NCBI GenBank assembly: GCA_002409745.1
Contig: DHOU01000022.1
Coordinates: 1-16,398, forward strand
Source: Bacteroidales bacterium UBA5382
GTDB lineage: Bacteria > Bacteroidota > Bacteroidia > Bacteroidales > Dysgonomonadaceae
DNA: 16,398 nucleotides
Direction: 5' to 3'
Below, in pieces: positions 7,564-14,844 of the stretch. The notes beneath the pieces are model-generated. The model ran no database searches. It was not told the origin of the DNA and was given only the letters and a program-made list of their open reading frames with translations. Within the stretch, counting starts at the first letter, position 1. Every line of letters begins with the position of its first letter. A program made the position numbers and the translations under genes.

Positions 7564-9018
7564 TTACACTTCGTAAGTGGTAGAAGCGGTATTCCCACCA
7601 TGTCCCGTCCAATCGGTATGGAAAAATTCCCCTCGGGGTTTATCGATGCGTTCGTATTGATGGGCGCCGAAGTAATCGCGCTGCGCCTGTAACAAGTTTG
7701 CCGGAAGCTGTGCATTGCGAAAGCCGTCGAAGTACGTTAATGCCGAAGTTAATGCCGGTACGGGGATGCCGTTTTGCAAGGCTGTGGCACATACCCGGCG
7801 CCAACTCTCCTGTGCGGCTTCGACGCTATCTTTAAAGAATGGGTCGAGCAAGAGATTTTCGAGTTGGGGATTCTTATCGTACGCTTTTTTAATATCGGCA
7901 AGGAAGCGCGAGCGAATGATGCATCCTCCGCGCCACATCAGGGCAATGCCTCCGTAGTTCAGATGCCATCCGTATTCTTTGGCTGCTTCGCGCATCAAAT
8001 CATATCCTTGCGCATACGAAATGATTTTTGCTCCGTATATCGCCTGTTCGAGGTCATTGATAAACGCTTCTTTATCGCCCTTAAACGCAGGAGTGGGGCC
8101 CGTAAGGACTTTTGCTGCTTTTTCGCGTAAGTCTTTTTGCGCCGACAAGCACCGTGAGAACACCGACTCTCCGATGAGCGTGAGCGGAATGCCCAGGTCG
8201 AGCGCCGTTACCGCCGTCCATTTGCCGGTACCTTTTTGTCCGGCCGTATCGAGGATTTTCTCTACGATCGGACTACCGTCTTCGTCTTTAAAACCGAGAA
8301 TGTCGGCCGTGATTTCAATCAGATAAGAATCGAGTACGCCCCGGTTCCACTTTTTGAATACTTCGTGTTGCTCAAAAGCATCCATGCCGAGCAATGTTTT
8401 CATTAGATGATACGCTTCGTTGATAATTTGCATATCGCCGTATTCGATGCCGTTGTGCACCATCTTCACGAAATGGCCGGCCCCATTTTCTCCGACCCAG
8501 TCGCAGCAGGGCGATCCGTCTTCGACTTTGGCGGCCACGGACTGGAAGATCTCTTTTACGAGAGGCCATGCTTCGGGCGATCCGCCGGGCATCATGGAAG
8601 GGCCCTTCAATGCGCCTTCTTCTCCTCCCGATACTCCGGTGCCGATGTAAAGCAATCCCTTGCTTTCCACATATTCCGTGCGGCGGATGGTGTCGGGGAA
8701 GTGACTGTTACCCCCGTCGATAATGATATCTCCCGGCTCTAGAAGCGGGATGAGTTGATCAATAAATCCATCAACCGGTTGTCCGGCTTTTACCAACATC
8801 ATTACTTTTCGCGGACGGCTCAATGAGTCGACCAACTCCACCAGCGAATGGGTTCCGATAAAGTTTTTTCCTTTTCCGCGGCCGTTTATAAACCGATCCA
8901 CCTTCTCGACCGTACGGTTGAACACCGCAACCGTATACCCTTTACTTTCCATGTTCAGCACCAGGTTCTCGCCCATGACGGCAAGACCGATAAGTCCGAT
9001 ATCTGCTTTTTGTCCCAT
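7564..9018 (-). CDS. gnd: 6-phosphogluconate dehydrogenase, decarboxylating
   Basis: The 484-residue cytoplasmic enzyme oxidises and decarboxylates 6-phosphogluconate to ribulose 5-phosphate with NADP in the pentose phosphate pathway. The N-terminal Rossmann motif GLIGLAVMG is at residues 8-16, and IIIDGGNSHFPDT is at 98-110. The substrate site VSGGEEGALKGPSMMPGG spans 129-146. The catalytic block FVKMVHNGIEYG spans 183-194, with K185 and E192 as the expected acid-base pair. TAGQKGTGKWT is at 258-268. Length and all signature regions are normal, so it should be active. No zwf or pgl gene is adjacent. Downstream on the same strand is a LarA relic, and upstream (137 bp) is the larB end of the Lar cluster, which points to a gluconate-centred neighbourhood. 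The upstream gap has no recognisable TAnnTTTG promoter but holds a 14-bp motif shared with the oxidoreductase leader. Confidence 0.97.
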   Translation of the reverse strand: MGQKADIGLIGLAVMGENLVLNMESKGYTVAVFNRTVEKVDRFINGRGKGKNFIGTHSLVELVDSLSRPRKVMMLVKAGQPVDGFIDQLIPLLEPGDIIIDGGNSHFPDTIRRTEYVESKGLLYIGTGVSGGEEGALKGPSMMPGGSPEAWPLVKEIFQSVAAKVEDGSPCCDWVGENGAGHFVKMVHNGIEYGDMQIINEAYHLMKTLLGMDAFEQHEVFKKWNRGVLDSYLIEITADILGFKDEDGSPIVEKILDTAGQKGTGKWTAVTALDLGIPLTLIGESVFSRCLSAQKDLREKAAKVLTGPTPAFKGDKEAFINDLEQAIYGAKIISYAQGYDLMREAAKEYGWHLNYGGIALMWRGGCIIRSRFLADIKKAYDKNPQLENLLLDPFFKDSVEAAQESWRRVCATALQNGIPVPALTSALTYFDGFRNAQLPANLLQAQRDYFGAHQYERIDKPRGEFFHTDWTGHGGNTASTTYEV

Positions 9019-9093
9019 AGTTTTTTATTATTTATCTTTTACCTTTTTCTTTTTATTATTAGAGAGAAACAATTCAAGGGTTGTTTTAGTTGT

Positions 9094-9115
9094 CGTTTAA
9101 ACGCTTTGTTTTATC
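9094..9115 (-). promoter_or_regulatory. gnd upstream palindrome and shared 14-bp motif, copy 2
   Basis: The perfect 10-bp palindrome CGTTTAAACG (9094-9103) overlaps the string cgctttgttttatc (9102-9115), which is identical to 7057-7070. It lies 76-97 bp before the gnd ATG. A regulatory site is plausible but unproven. The rest of the gap 9019-9155 shows only AT-rich sequence and a caagc/gcttg inverted repeat at 9129-9139. Confidence 0.3.
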
Positions 9116-9155
9116 CGTCTAACGCCTCCAAGCTGCTTGTGGGGTAGAAACGGCC

Positions 9156-9827
9156 CTATAGTTTATTAATTTTACTTGCCTGACAAGCTGCCCCGTATCC
9201 GTTATCGATGTTCACGACGCATAACGGTGTGCAACTGTTGAGCATGCTCAATAAGGCAGCGATACCGTGCAGGCTTGCTCCGTATCCGACGCTTGTAGGA
9301 ACGGCGATGACGGGACTGCTCACCAGTCCCGATACGACTGAAGCCAATGCTCCTTCCATTCCGGCTACGACGATGACGACTTTCGCGCCTCTGATTATCT
9401 CGAGTTTATCGAATAGACGATGAATGCCCGCAACGCCTACGTCTACGATTTTTTCGACCTTATTTCCTAAAAATACGGCGGTCTCGTAAGCTTCTTCCAC
9501 CACCGGCAAGTCGGATGTCCCCGCACAAACAATGGCGATGTAGCTATCGGTGGTTGCCGGCTCGTGCCGCATGATGCGGAAGGTTTGAGCGGTGTGATTA
9601 TAAATCACCCCTTCTACGCGTTCGGATACGAATCGGTACATCGCGTCCGAGACCTTGGTACCTAAGACATTGCCGCCATTACGAATGATCGATTCTGTAA
9701 TGGCCACGACTTGCTCCGGCGTTTTCCCCTGACAGAAAATTACTTCCGGTTGTCCGGTACGTTCTTGACGTAAATAATCTATCTTCGCAAAATCAATATC
9801 TTCGTAACCAATCTCTTTCTTCTTCAT
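9156..9827 (-). CDS. larB: Nickel-pincer cofactor biosynthesis protein LarB
   Basis: The 223-residue protein belongs to the LarB/PurE-like carboxylase family. LarB carboxylates the pyridinium ring of nicotinic acid adenine dinucleotide and hydrolyses it to the dicarboxylated mononucleotide, the first step of nickel-pincer nucleotide synthesis. Family motifs are complete: EVIFCQGKT at 28-36, CAGTSDLPVVEEA at 101-113, DVGVAGIHRL at 129-138, VVAGMEGALASVVSGL at 153-168, VPTSVGYGAS at 176-185, and NSCTPLCVVNIDNGYGA at 197-213. C199 corresponds to the conserved catalytic cysteine. The ATG lies four bases after the larE stop, so the two genes are translationally linked and larB is the last gene of the cluster. 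The only role known for LarB is cofactor supply to LarA-type enzymes, which fits the larA gene two positions upstream. Confidence 0.93.
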   Translation of the reverse strand: MKKKEIGYEDIDFAKIDYLRQERTGQPEVIFCQGKTPEQVVAITESIIRNGGNVLGTKVSDAMYRFVSERVEGVIYNHTAQTFRIMRHEPATTDSYIAIVCAGTSDLPVVEEAYETAVFLGNKVEKIVDVGVAGIHRLFDKLEIIRGAKVVIVVAGMEGALASVVSGLVSSPVIAVPTSVGYGASLHGIAALLSMLNSCTPLCVVNIDNGYGAACQASKINKL

Positions 9828-9831
9828 CCGG

Positions 9832-10641
9832 TTATACTATATTTCTGTTTAAACTGCCCATCGAATATCCTTCCAACTCTAAGCAGACATATAGAAATCC
9901 GAATGCTTTGAGTTGTTTGGAAACCCGGTCCATCGTAGACGGATCGCAAAAACGCGCCCGGTCTTCGGGGTTGAGTTCGATTCGCGCAATGGAACCGTGG
10001 CTGCGGACTCTTACTTCGCGGTATCCGAGAGAATGCATATATTTTTCCGCTTTTCCGATGCGACTCAGTTTTTCCGTTGTAATCTCTTCTCCGTAAGGAA
10101 TGCGCGACGCCAGACACGCGTAAGCCGGTTTGTCCCACGTCGGCAATCCGAGATGTTTCGAAAGAAGCCTTATTTCTTTTTTATTTAATCCCGCCGTTTT
10201 CAAAGGACTCATCACTTTCAATTCGGCTATCGCCTTTGCCCCCGGCCGGTAATCTTTCGTATCATCGGCATTGGAACCGTCTACTACGATGTGAAAACCT
10301 CTTTCTTTTGCCATATCCACGATGGCGCCGAATTCGATTTTTTTACAAAAATAACACCGATTCGCGGGATTTCGCTTAATTTCAGCATCGATTGTTTGTT
10401 CTTCGATGAGGATATGTTCTATTCCTATTTGCGAAGCGAGCGTCTTGGCATCGTCCAAATCCCATGCGGGGATCATCGGGGAAACAATCGTCACGGCCAG
10501 GCACCGGTTTTCTAATACATCATGACATACTTTCGCCAAAAGAGAACTGTCGACTCCTCCGGAAAAGGCGACCACTGCACTGCCGAGTTGGCGGAGATGA
10601 CTCCTAAGGGCATCATATTTTTTCAGGAGATCGGGGTTCAT
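9832..10641 (-). CDS. larE: Sulfur transferase LarE, CxxC-containing (probable Fe-S type)
   Basis: The predicted 269-residue protein is a PP-loop ATP pyrophosphatase with SGGVDSS at residues 27-33. LarE adenylates the pyridinium dicarboxylate and swaps its carboxylates for thiocarboxylates using sulfur. C176 in ACLASRIPYG corresponds to the cysteine that Lactiplantibacillus plantarum LarE sacrifices. This protein also has C96 and C99 in RCYFCK, which the plantarum enzyme lacks as I recall. Three cysteines in this pattern are what LarE proteins with a [4Fe-4S] cluster use to deliver sulfur catalytically. Other family motifs are DGSNADD (121-127), DYRPG (130-134) and VRVRSHGSIARIE (210-222). 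I chose the ATG at 10641, two bases after the larA stop, because it gives the usual short N-terminus. An ATG at 10674, overlapping larA, would add 11 residues. Neither has a clear ribosome site. Confidence 0.92.
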   Translation of the reverse strand: MNPDLLKKYDALRSHLRQLGSAVVAFSGGVDSSLLAKVCHDVLENRCLAVTIVSPMIPAWDLDDAKTLASQIGIEHILIEEQTIDAEIKRNPANRCYFCKKIEFGAIVDMAKERGFHIVVDGSNADDTKDYRPGAKAIAELKVMSPLKTAGLNKKEIRLLSKHLGLPTWDKPAYACLASRIPYGEEITTEKLSRIGKAEKYMHSLGYREVRVRSHGSIARIELNPEDRARFCDPSTMDRVSKQLKAFGFLYVCLELEGYSMGSLNRNIV

Positions 10642-10643
10642 CG

Positions 10644-11927
10644 TTATATATTCAGTTTCTCTTTTGTTGTCCATAAACCGGCCGATGGCGTACTGATAAA
10701 ATAAATTTCTTCTCCGTTGGGCAACGTATTAAATCCGTTTTGCAGTTTGTCGGGAGAATAGATGTCAATCGCCTTTTGATAATCGAGATAATGGAAGTTG
10801 ACTCCTTCTATTTCCTCTTTGGAAAGATGTCCGGGAGCGTATGTGATTTCAAACCGACCTTCCGACGAGCCGTGTATCAAGTGAGCGGTGGCATGCGTCA
10901 AGTCTTGCAGGTCGTCGTTTTCTTTCCAGTATTTCATGATCTTTTCGGTTCCCGAATAACCGTATTTCCGGATGATGGCGTCCACCTCGTCTTGTTCTCC
11001 GAAACGTTTTAGTCCCGGAGCGATGATGATGAGTTCCCCGCCGTCGGCCATTGCCTTGCGCGTGCGGTATATGGCCTTGTTCGCCACCCAGGTACTGAAA
11101 AATTCATCACCTTGCATCACCGCAACCACTTTTTTTAATGGAGGTACGATGGTAATATTTTGCGCCATGGACTGTTTGGCAGCTTGAATATACGTGTCTA
11201 AATCGTTGCCGCAATAGAACCCCGTGTGAACCAGTTTCCCTTCATCGTTATAAGCCATTACGAGCTGAACATAGACATCCGGCAAGTTGCCCAGAAATTC
11301 GTTTTCCGCTTTATTATAGCAATGCCTTAGGGGAGTTACCAGCGAGCCTAAGTTTTTTTCGATGCCATAGCAAGCCGCCGCCATATGGGAGGCGCAAATG
11401 GTATCTTTTCCGCCAAGGCCGATGAAATAGTTCTTGTTGTGGTTGGCAAATCCCAATACCTCATGCGGAACCACATGCCCGATATTGATGATTATGTCCC
11501 ATGGTTCTTCCATTACAAGCCGGTTGATGGAGATAGGAATATCCCAATCGGCAAGCCCGTCGGTGATTTTCTTTACATAATCGGCCGGAACGATTCCAAG
11601 GCGTTTGCCGTCGGTACGCCAATTGTGCTTCAGAATTTTATCTTCCGGGATGTTTCCGAACATCCACCGGTTCTGTTCTTCCGTATGCGGCACATGTTGC
11701 CCCAAGGTAGGTATCACATACACCTCCGCCATTTGAGCGAAGAAGTTGTAGAATATTTCGGTTATCCATCCCGCTCCGCTATGAGCCCTTGTAATATCAG
11801 GGGGAAGTAACAAGACCTTTTTGGGCTTCTTACAAATCCGTTTTAAACATTCGTTGGCGCTTTTTATAACCAGCGATTTCATCTCTTCCTGCCCAATCTC
11901 TTCTTTTCTTTCAAAAAACCAAGCCAT
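10644..11927 (-). CDS. larA: LarA-superfamily nickel-dependent racemase/epimerase homologue
   Basis: The 427-residue protein matches the LarA (DUF2088) family of lactate racemase and related 2-hydroxyacid racemases or epimerases. PPDITR at 42-47 holds the conserved D44 and R47. LGQHVPHTEEQ at 75-85 holds H78. A glycine-rich stretch with H155 and GLGGKDTICASH at 170-181 contains K174, the candidate covalent attachment site for the nickel-pincer nucleotide. VANKAIYRTRKAMADGGELII at 281-301 is also typical (longest exact string not repeated elsewhere). The distal nickel histidine, normally about 16 residues after the lysine, is not at that spacing; H181 is seven residues after, so the active site differs from lactate racemase. 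The gene is three bases after a KDG-kinase-like gene and is followed by larE and larB. Context points to an aldonate or sugar-acid 2-epimerase rather than lactate racemase. The symbol denotes family, not proven substrate. Confidence 0.85.
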   Translation of the reverse strand: MAWFFERKEEIGQEEMKSLVIKSANECLKRICKKPKKVLLLPPDITRAHSGAGWITEIFYNFFAQMAEVYVIPTLGQHVPHTEEQNRWMFGNIPEDKILKHNWRTDGKRLGIVPADYVKKITDGLADWDIPISINRLVMEEPWDIIINIGHVVPHEVLGFANHNKNYFIGLGGKDTICASHMAAACYGIEKNLGSLVTPLRHCYNKAENEFLGNLPDVYVQLVMAYNDEGKLVHTGFYCGNDLDTYIQAAKQSMAQNITIVPPLKKVVAVMQGDEFFSTWVANKAIYRTRKAMADGGELIIIAPGLKRFGEQDEVDAIIRKYGYSGTEKIMKYWKENDDLQDLTHATAHLIHGSSEGRFEITYAPGHLSKEEIEGVNFHYLDYQKAIDIYSPDKLQNGFNTLPNGEEIYFISTPSAGLWTTKEKLNI

Positions 11928-11930
11928 AAT

Positions 11931-13010
11931 TTATCGTTTTACGCGGGCGTTGCCCAACCAAATACTCCAAACCATTTCTTCATCGGCCGGCTGTGCGTAA
12001 TCGGTGAGGAAAGTCGTTGCCAAGGCTCCGCTTGCCCAAGCGAACTGCGTCCACTTCTCCGGATTCCAACCTTTTAGAATGCTATACAATAATCCGCCTA
12101 CAAAGCCATCTCCGCCGCCGATGCGGTCGAGGACGTAAATCTTTCGCGGGCGGATGATATGCCACCGGTCATTTTCAAAAACAATAGCGCCCCAAAGATG
12201 TTCATTTGCACTCACCACTTCGCGCAACGTATTAGCGAACACGGTCACATTGGGATAGGCCGCTTGGGCGTTTGCGATCATCCCCTTGAAAGCATCCATC
12301 GTGGCGCCGATATCTTCTCCGCCGGCTTTAGGGCCTTCGATGCCGAGGCAAAGTTGATAATCTTCTTCGTTGCCGATAAGGATGTCCGATAATGAAGCAA
12401 TTTCGGAGAATGCCGTTTTTAATTCCGTTTCGCGTCCTTCCCAAAAGGATGCTCGGTAATTCAGGTCGAAGGATATCAATGACCCGTGTTTTTTTGCCGT
12501 ACGGGCGATTTCCACGCAAAACTCGCTCGTCTCGGGCGATAATGCAGCGATTAAGCCGGAAAGATGCACGATTTGCACACCTTCTTGTCCGAAAATACGT
12601 TCAAGGTCGAAATCTTTGGCGTTCAATGTGCGGCCTACTTCACCCGCCCGGTCGTTTTGCACCCGAGGGCCGCGTAATCCGAAGCCGGTATCGGCTATAT
12701 TAAACTGGTGGCGGTATCCCCAGGGCCCGCCTTGCGGTACTTCGGGCCCTTCATAGTCCATATTCCTGTGGCGAAGATCTGATTTGATAAAGGCCGCTAT
12801 CGGGCTATCCTTTACAAAAGCAGTCAACACTTTTACCGGTAATCCTAAGGAGGAAGAAATACTTGCCACATTCGTTTCAGCGCTGGTTGCCTGCATTTCA
12901 AAGAGCCGGCTGCTGTGTACCGGCTGGGCATTGACGGGCGTAATGCGCACGCCCATGCTGGTGGCTACCAGTAGAGAATATTTACAGTCTTGTTTTAATA
13001 CGAGTGTCAT
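11931..13010 (-). CDS. PfkB-family sugar kinase, 2-keto-3-deoxygluconate kinase-like
   Basis: The 359-residue protein has the PfkB/ribokinase catalytic signature IGGGDGF at 297-303, with D301 the expected catalytic base, and FDLNYRASFW at 181-190, a block characteristic of KDG and related sugar-acid kinases. It would phosphorylate 2-keto-3-deoxygluconate to KDPG at the end of the hexuronate pathway. The N-terminal region is divergent: where PfkB kinases normally have a GG-x-x-x-N substrate motif, this one has TSAETNVAS at 42-50. Substrate choice may therefore differ, for example another 2-keto-3-deoxy acid. It lies 73 bp after the SDR gene and three bases before larA on the same strand, so the three are probably cotranscribed. 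The ATG at 13010 has no strong ribosome site. The 73-bp gap before it is rich in CAATC pentamers and holds no gene. Confidence 0.78.
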   Translation of the reverse strand: MTLVLKQDCKYSLLVATSMGVRITPVNAQPVHSSRLFEMQATSAETNVASISSSLGLPVKVLTAFVKDSPIAAFIKSDLRHRNMDYEGPEVPQGGPWGYRHQFNIADTGFGLRGPRVQNDRAGEVGRTLNAKDFDLERIFGQEGVQIVHLSGLIAALSPETSEFCVEIARTAKKHGSLISFDLNYRASFWEGRETELKTAFSEIASLSDILIGNEEDYQLCLGIEGPKAGGEDIGATMDAFKGMIANAQAAYPNVTVFANTLREVVSANEHLWGAIVFENDRWHIIRPRKIYVLDRIGGGDGFVGGLLYSILKGWNPEKWTQFAWASGALATTFLTDYAQPADEEMVWSIWLGNARVKR

Positions 13011-13083
13011 ATTGTTTATTATGATGATTTAATTTCTCAATCTTATTCAATCTCTTGCCAATCTTCAATCAATCTTTTATCCA

Positions 13084-13896
13084 TCAAATACTAAAAGCAT
13101 CGAAGCCGCCATCGACCACGGCGATGGTGCCGGTAACGAACTTTGAGGCGTCGCTGACCAGATAATGCAATGTCCCTAACAGTTCGGCCGGTTCTCCGAA
13201 ACGTTTGAAAGGCGTATGGGCGATGATGGTGTTTCCGCGATCGGTGTAGCTGCCGTTGGGATGGGTGAGCAAAGCCCTGTTTTGCTCCGTGATGAAAAAT
13301 CCCGGACAAAGCGCATTCACGCGAAAATTCTCGCCGAACTTAAGCGCCAACTCTCCCGCCAGATACTTGGTGAAATTCGATACCGCCGCCTTAGCGGCCC
13401 CGTATCCTGCTACGCGCGTCAGGGGACGTAGAGCAGATGCCGATGAAATATTCACGATGTTTCCCTGCCGTTGCTGAACCATATATTCGGAAAAGACGAG
13501 GGTGGGGATGACCGTGCCCATCAAATTAAGATCGACCACTTGGCGGAAATCGTCGATGTTGAGGTCGAGAATCGTATTATCCGGTGCGATGGTCGCTCCC
13601 GGCATGTTGCCCCCTGCGCCGTTGATAAGCACGTCGATGCGTCCGTATTCCCGGATGATTTCTTCGGCGTTTTGCGTAAGGATCGCTTTGTCGGTGACAT
13701 TGGTTTGGAGGAAGATCGCATCGCCGCCGTTTGCTTTGACGTGTTCTACCAAGGCATCGCCTTTGGCTTTGTTGCGCGCGAGCACCGCCACTTTCGCTCC
13801 ATGCGCCGCCAGATAACTCACCATGGAAGTGCCTAATACGCCGGTACCTCCCGTCATAACGATTACTTTACTGTTGATGTTAAATAGTTCGTACAT
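13084..13896 (-). CDS. SDR-family oxidoreductase, probable D-mannonate oxidoreductase (fructuronate reductase)
   Basis: The 270-residue protein is a classical short-chain dehydrogenase. The nucleotide motif TGGTGVLG is at 15-22, NGAGG at 92-96, the serine block NISSASA at 149-155, and the catalytic YGAAK (Y165, K169) at 165-169. The GNMPGAT insert after NGAGG and the C-terminal GGFDAFSI tail recall the SDR type of D-mannonate oxidoreductase (UxuB/YjmF-like), which interconverts fructuronate and mannonate with NAD(H). That substrate assignment rests on resemblance plus the following KDG-kinase-like gene. Gluconate 5-dehydrogenase or another polyol SDR cannot be excluded. It is the first gene of the SDR-kinase-larA-larE-larB cluster and has a -7 box upstream. 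It is cytoplasmic. No mannonate dehydratase (UxuA) is in the window, although the pathway would need one. Confidence 0.82.
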   Translation of the reverse strand: MYELFNINSKVIVMTGGTGVLGTSMVSYLAAHGAKVAVLARNKAKGDALVEHVKANGGDAIFLQTNVTDKAILTQNAEEIIREYGRIDVLINGAGGNMPGATIAPDNTILDLNIDDFRQVVDLNLMGTVIPTLVFSEYMVQQRQGNIVNISSASALRPLTRVAGYGAAKAAVSNFTKYLAGELALKFGENFRVNALCPGFFITEQNRALLTHPNGSYTDRGNTIIAHTPFKRFGEPAELLGTLHYLVSDASKFVTGTIAVVDGGFDAFSI

Positions 13897-13943
13897 AGTT
13901 CAGTTCCTTAATCTTTTAATGATTCATTTCAGTCATTTGGTTG

Positions 13944-13951
13944 CAAATATA
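13944..13951 (-). promoter_or_regulatory. Bacteroidetes -7 box (TATATTTG) of the SDR-kinase-lar operon
   Basis: The plus-strand CAAATATA reads TATATTTG on the minus strand, a perfect TAnnTTTG -7 box, 48 bp before the SDR ATG. No exact TTTG -33 element is at 19-21 bp, so activator help may be needed. It would drive SDR, kinase, larA, larE and larB. Confidence 0.5.
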
Positions 13952-14025
13952 GAAAAACGAATGCCTAAATTTCTGTTTTTTTGCGTAAAATGGTTGTCGG
14001 AAAACGAAATGTTTATCGTTGCGTT

Positions 14026-14044
14026 AAAAACGGGACCGGTTTTT
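14026..14044 (-). terminator. Possible terminator hairpin after the response regulator
   Basis: An A5-C...G-T5 inverted repeat surrounds a cgggaccg core. It lies 66-84 bp after the response-regulator stop and before the SDR promoter. The inner stem is poorly paired, so this is a weak call. The remainder of the gap 13897-14109 shows nothing else beyond the -7 box. Confidence 0.25.
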
Positions 14045-14109
14045 ACAGGGTGATAATAGCTGTTTCCAGGGTGTTTCACTTCTAAATTGAACTCGGGAAG
14101 CGACGGTTT

Positions 14110-14835
14110 CTATGACAGTGAGTCGATATAGTGGAGCACCTCTTGCTTGTAGGTCCTTCCGATGGGGATTTCCCGATTGGCTACCGTCAGTCGGTTACGG
14201 TTGACGGTTTGTATTTTGTCTTTCCGGACGATGAACGATCGGTGCACCCGTAGAAACAGCATGTCCGGCAGCAGGGTTTCCATATTTTTCATCGATTCCA
14301 ATGTGATAATCGGCCGGTCTTGGTGGAGTGTGTAAATTTTAATATAATCTTTCAACCCTTCAATGTAGAGGATGTCTTTAAAAAAGACCGGGATCAGTCG
14401 ATGTTCCGATTTGACGAACACGGCGTCGGTTTGGAGCGGCGACTGGTGTCCGGAATTGTTTTTAGCAATGGCTGCGAACCACTCTTGCGCTTTCCGGAAG
14501 GTAGTTAGAAATTCGTCGTATGAGACCGGCTTCAGCAAATAATCGAAAGCGTTTACCCGATAGCCTTCGAGTGCGTATTCTTTGAAAGCGGTAATAAAAA
14601 CGATTTTTGTTTCGGGGGGGATCAAGCGGGCTAATTCCATGCCGTTGATGCGCGGCATTTGAATATCGAGAAAAATCAAATCGACTTTCTGGGTCACGAT
14701 ATCCTGCATTGCCGAAACGGGATTGTTGTATTTCCCCGTCATGCGGAGGCCGGGCGTATCGCGGATGTACGTTTCCAACAAACTTAAGGCCAGGGGTTCG
14801 TCGTCTATGATCCAACAAGTGAGTATCGGGTTCAT
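14110..14835 (-). CDS. LytTR-family response regulator
   Basis: The 241-residue protein has an N-terminal receiver domain at about 5-120, with acidic pocket D11-D12, phosphoacceptor D57 (FLDIQMP, 55-61), T82 (ITAF) and K102 (LLKP). A LytTR DNA-binding domain spans about 137-241 and includes the FLRVHRSFIV block at 194-203 and IPIGRTYK at 223-230. It should bind DNA when phosphorylated by the histidine kinase encoded just upstream; the gap between the genes is about 10 bp. LytTR regulators usually bind paired imperfect repeats, and I did not find an obvious pair in the adjacent intergenic regions, so the target is unknown. The next operon starts 213 bp downstream on the same strand, so control of the sugar-acid genes is possible but unsupported. 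Confidence 0.93.
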   Translation of the reverse strand: MNPILTCWIIDDEPLALSLLETYIRDTPGLRMTGKYNNPVSAMQDIVTQKVDLIFLDIQMPRINGMELARLIPPETKIVFITAFKEYALEGYRVNAFDYLLKPVSYDEFLTTFRKAQEWFAAIAKNNSGHQSPLQTDAVFVKSEHRLIPVFFKDILYIEGLKDYIKIYTLHQDRPIITLESMKNMETLLPDMLFLRVHRSFIVRKDKIQTVNRNRLTVANREIPIGRTYKQEVLHYIDSLS

Positions 14836-14844
14836 GTTGTTTGA

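Noticed and set aside
9019..9155. Search for a TAnnTTTG promoter before gnd
   Set aside because: No CAAAnnTA string occurs on the plus strand here; gnd may be read from the upstream lar operon or from a non-consensus promoter.
10642..10674. Longer LarE start overlapping the end of larA
   Set aside because: It adds 11 residues not expected in the family, while the ATG at 10641 sits two bases after the larA stop; it remains an alternative only.
13035..13078. Cluster of CAATC pentamers, considered as a CRISPR-like or iteron array
   Set aside because: The units are five bases at irregular spacings (10, 11, 7 and 4), so there are no repeat-spacer pairs or iterons; it is simple AT-rich intergenic sequence.
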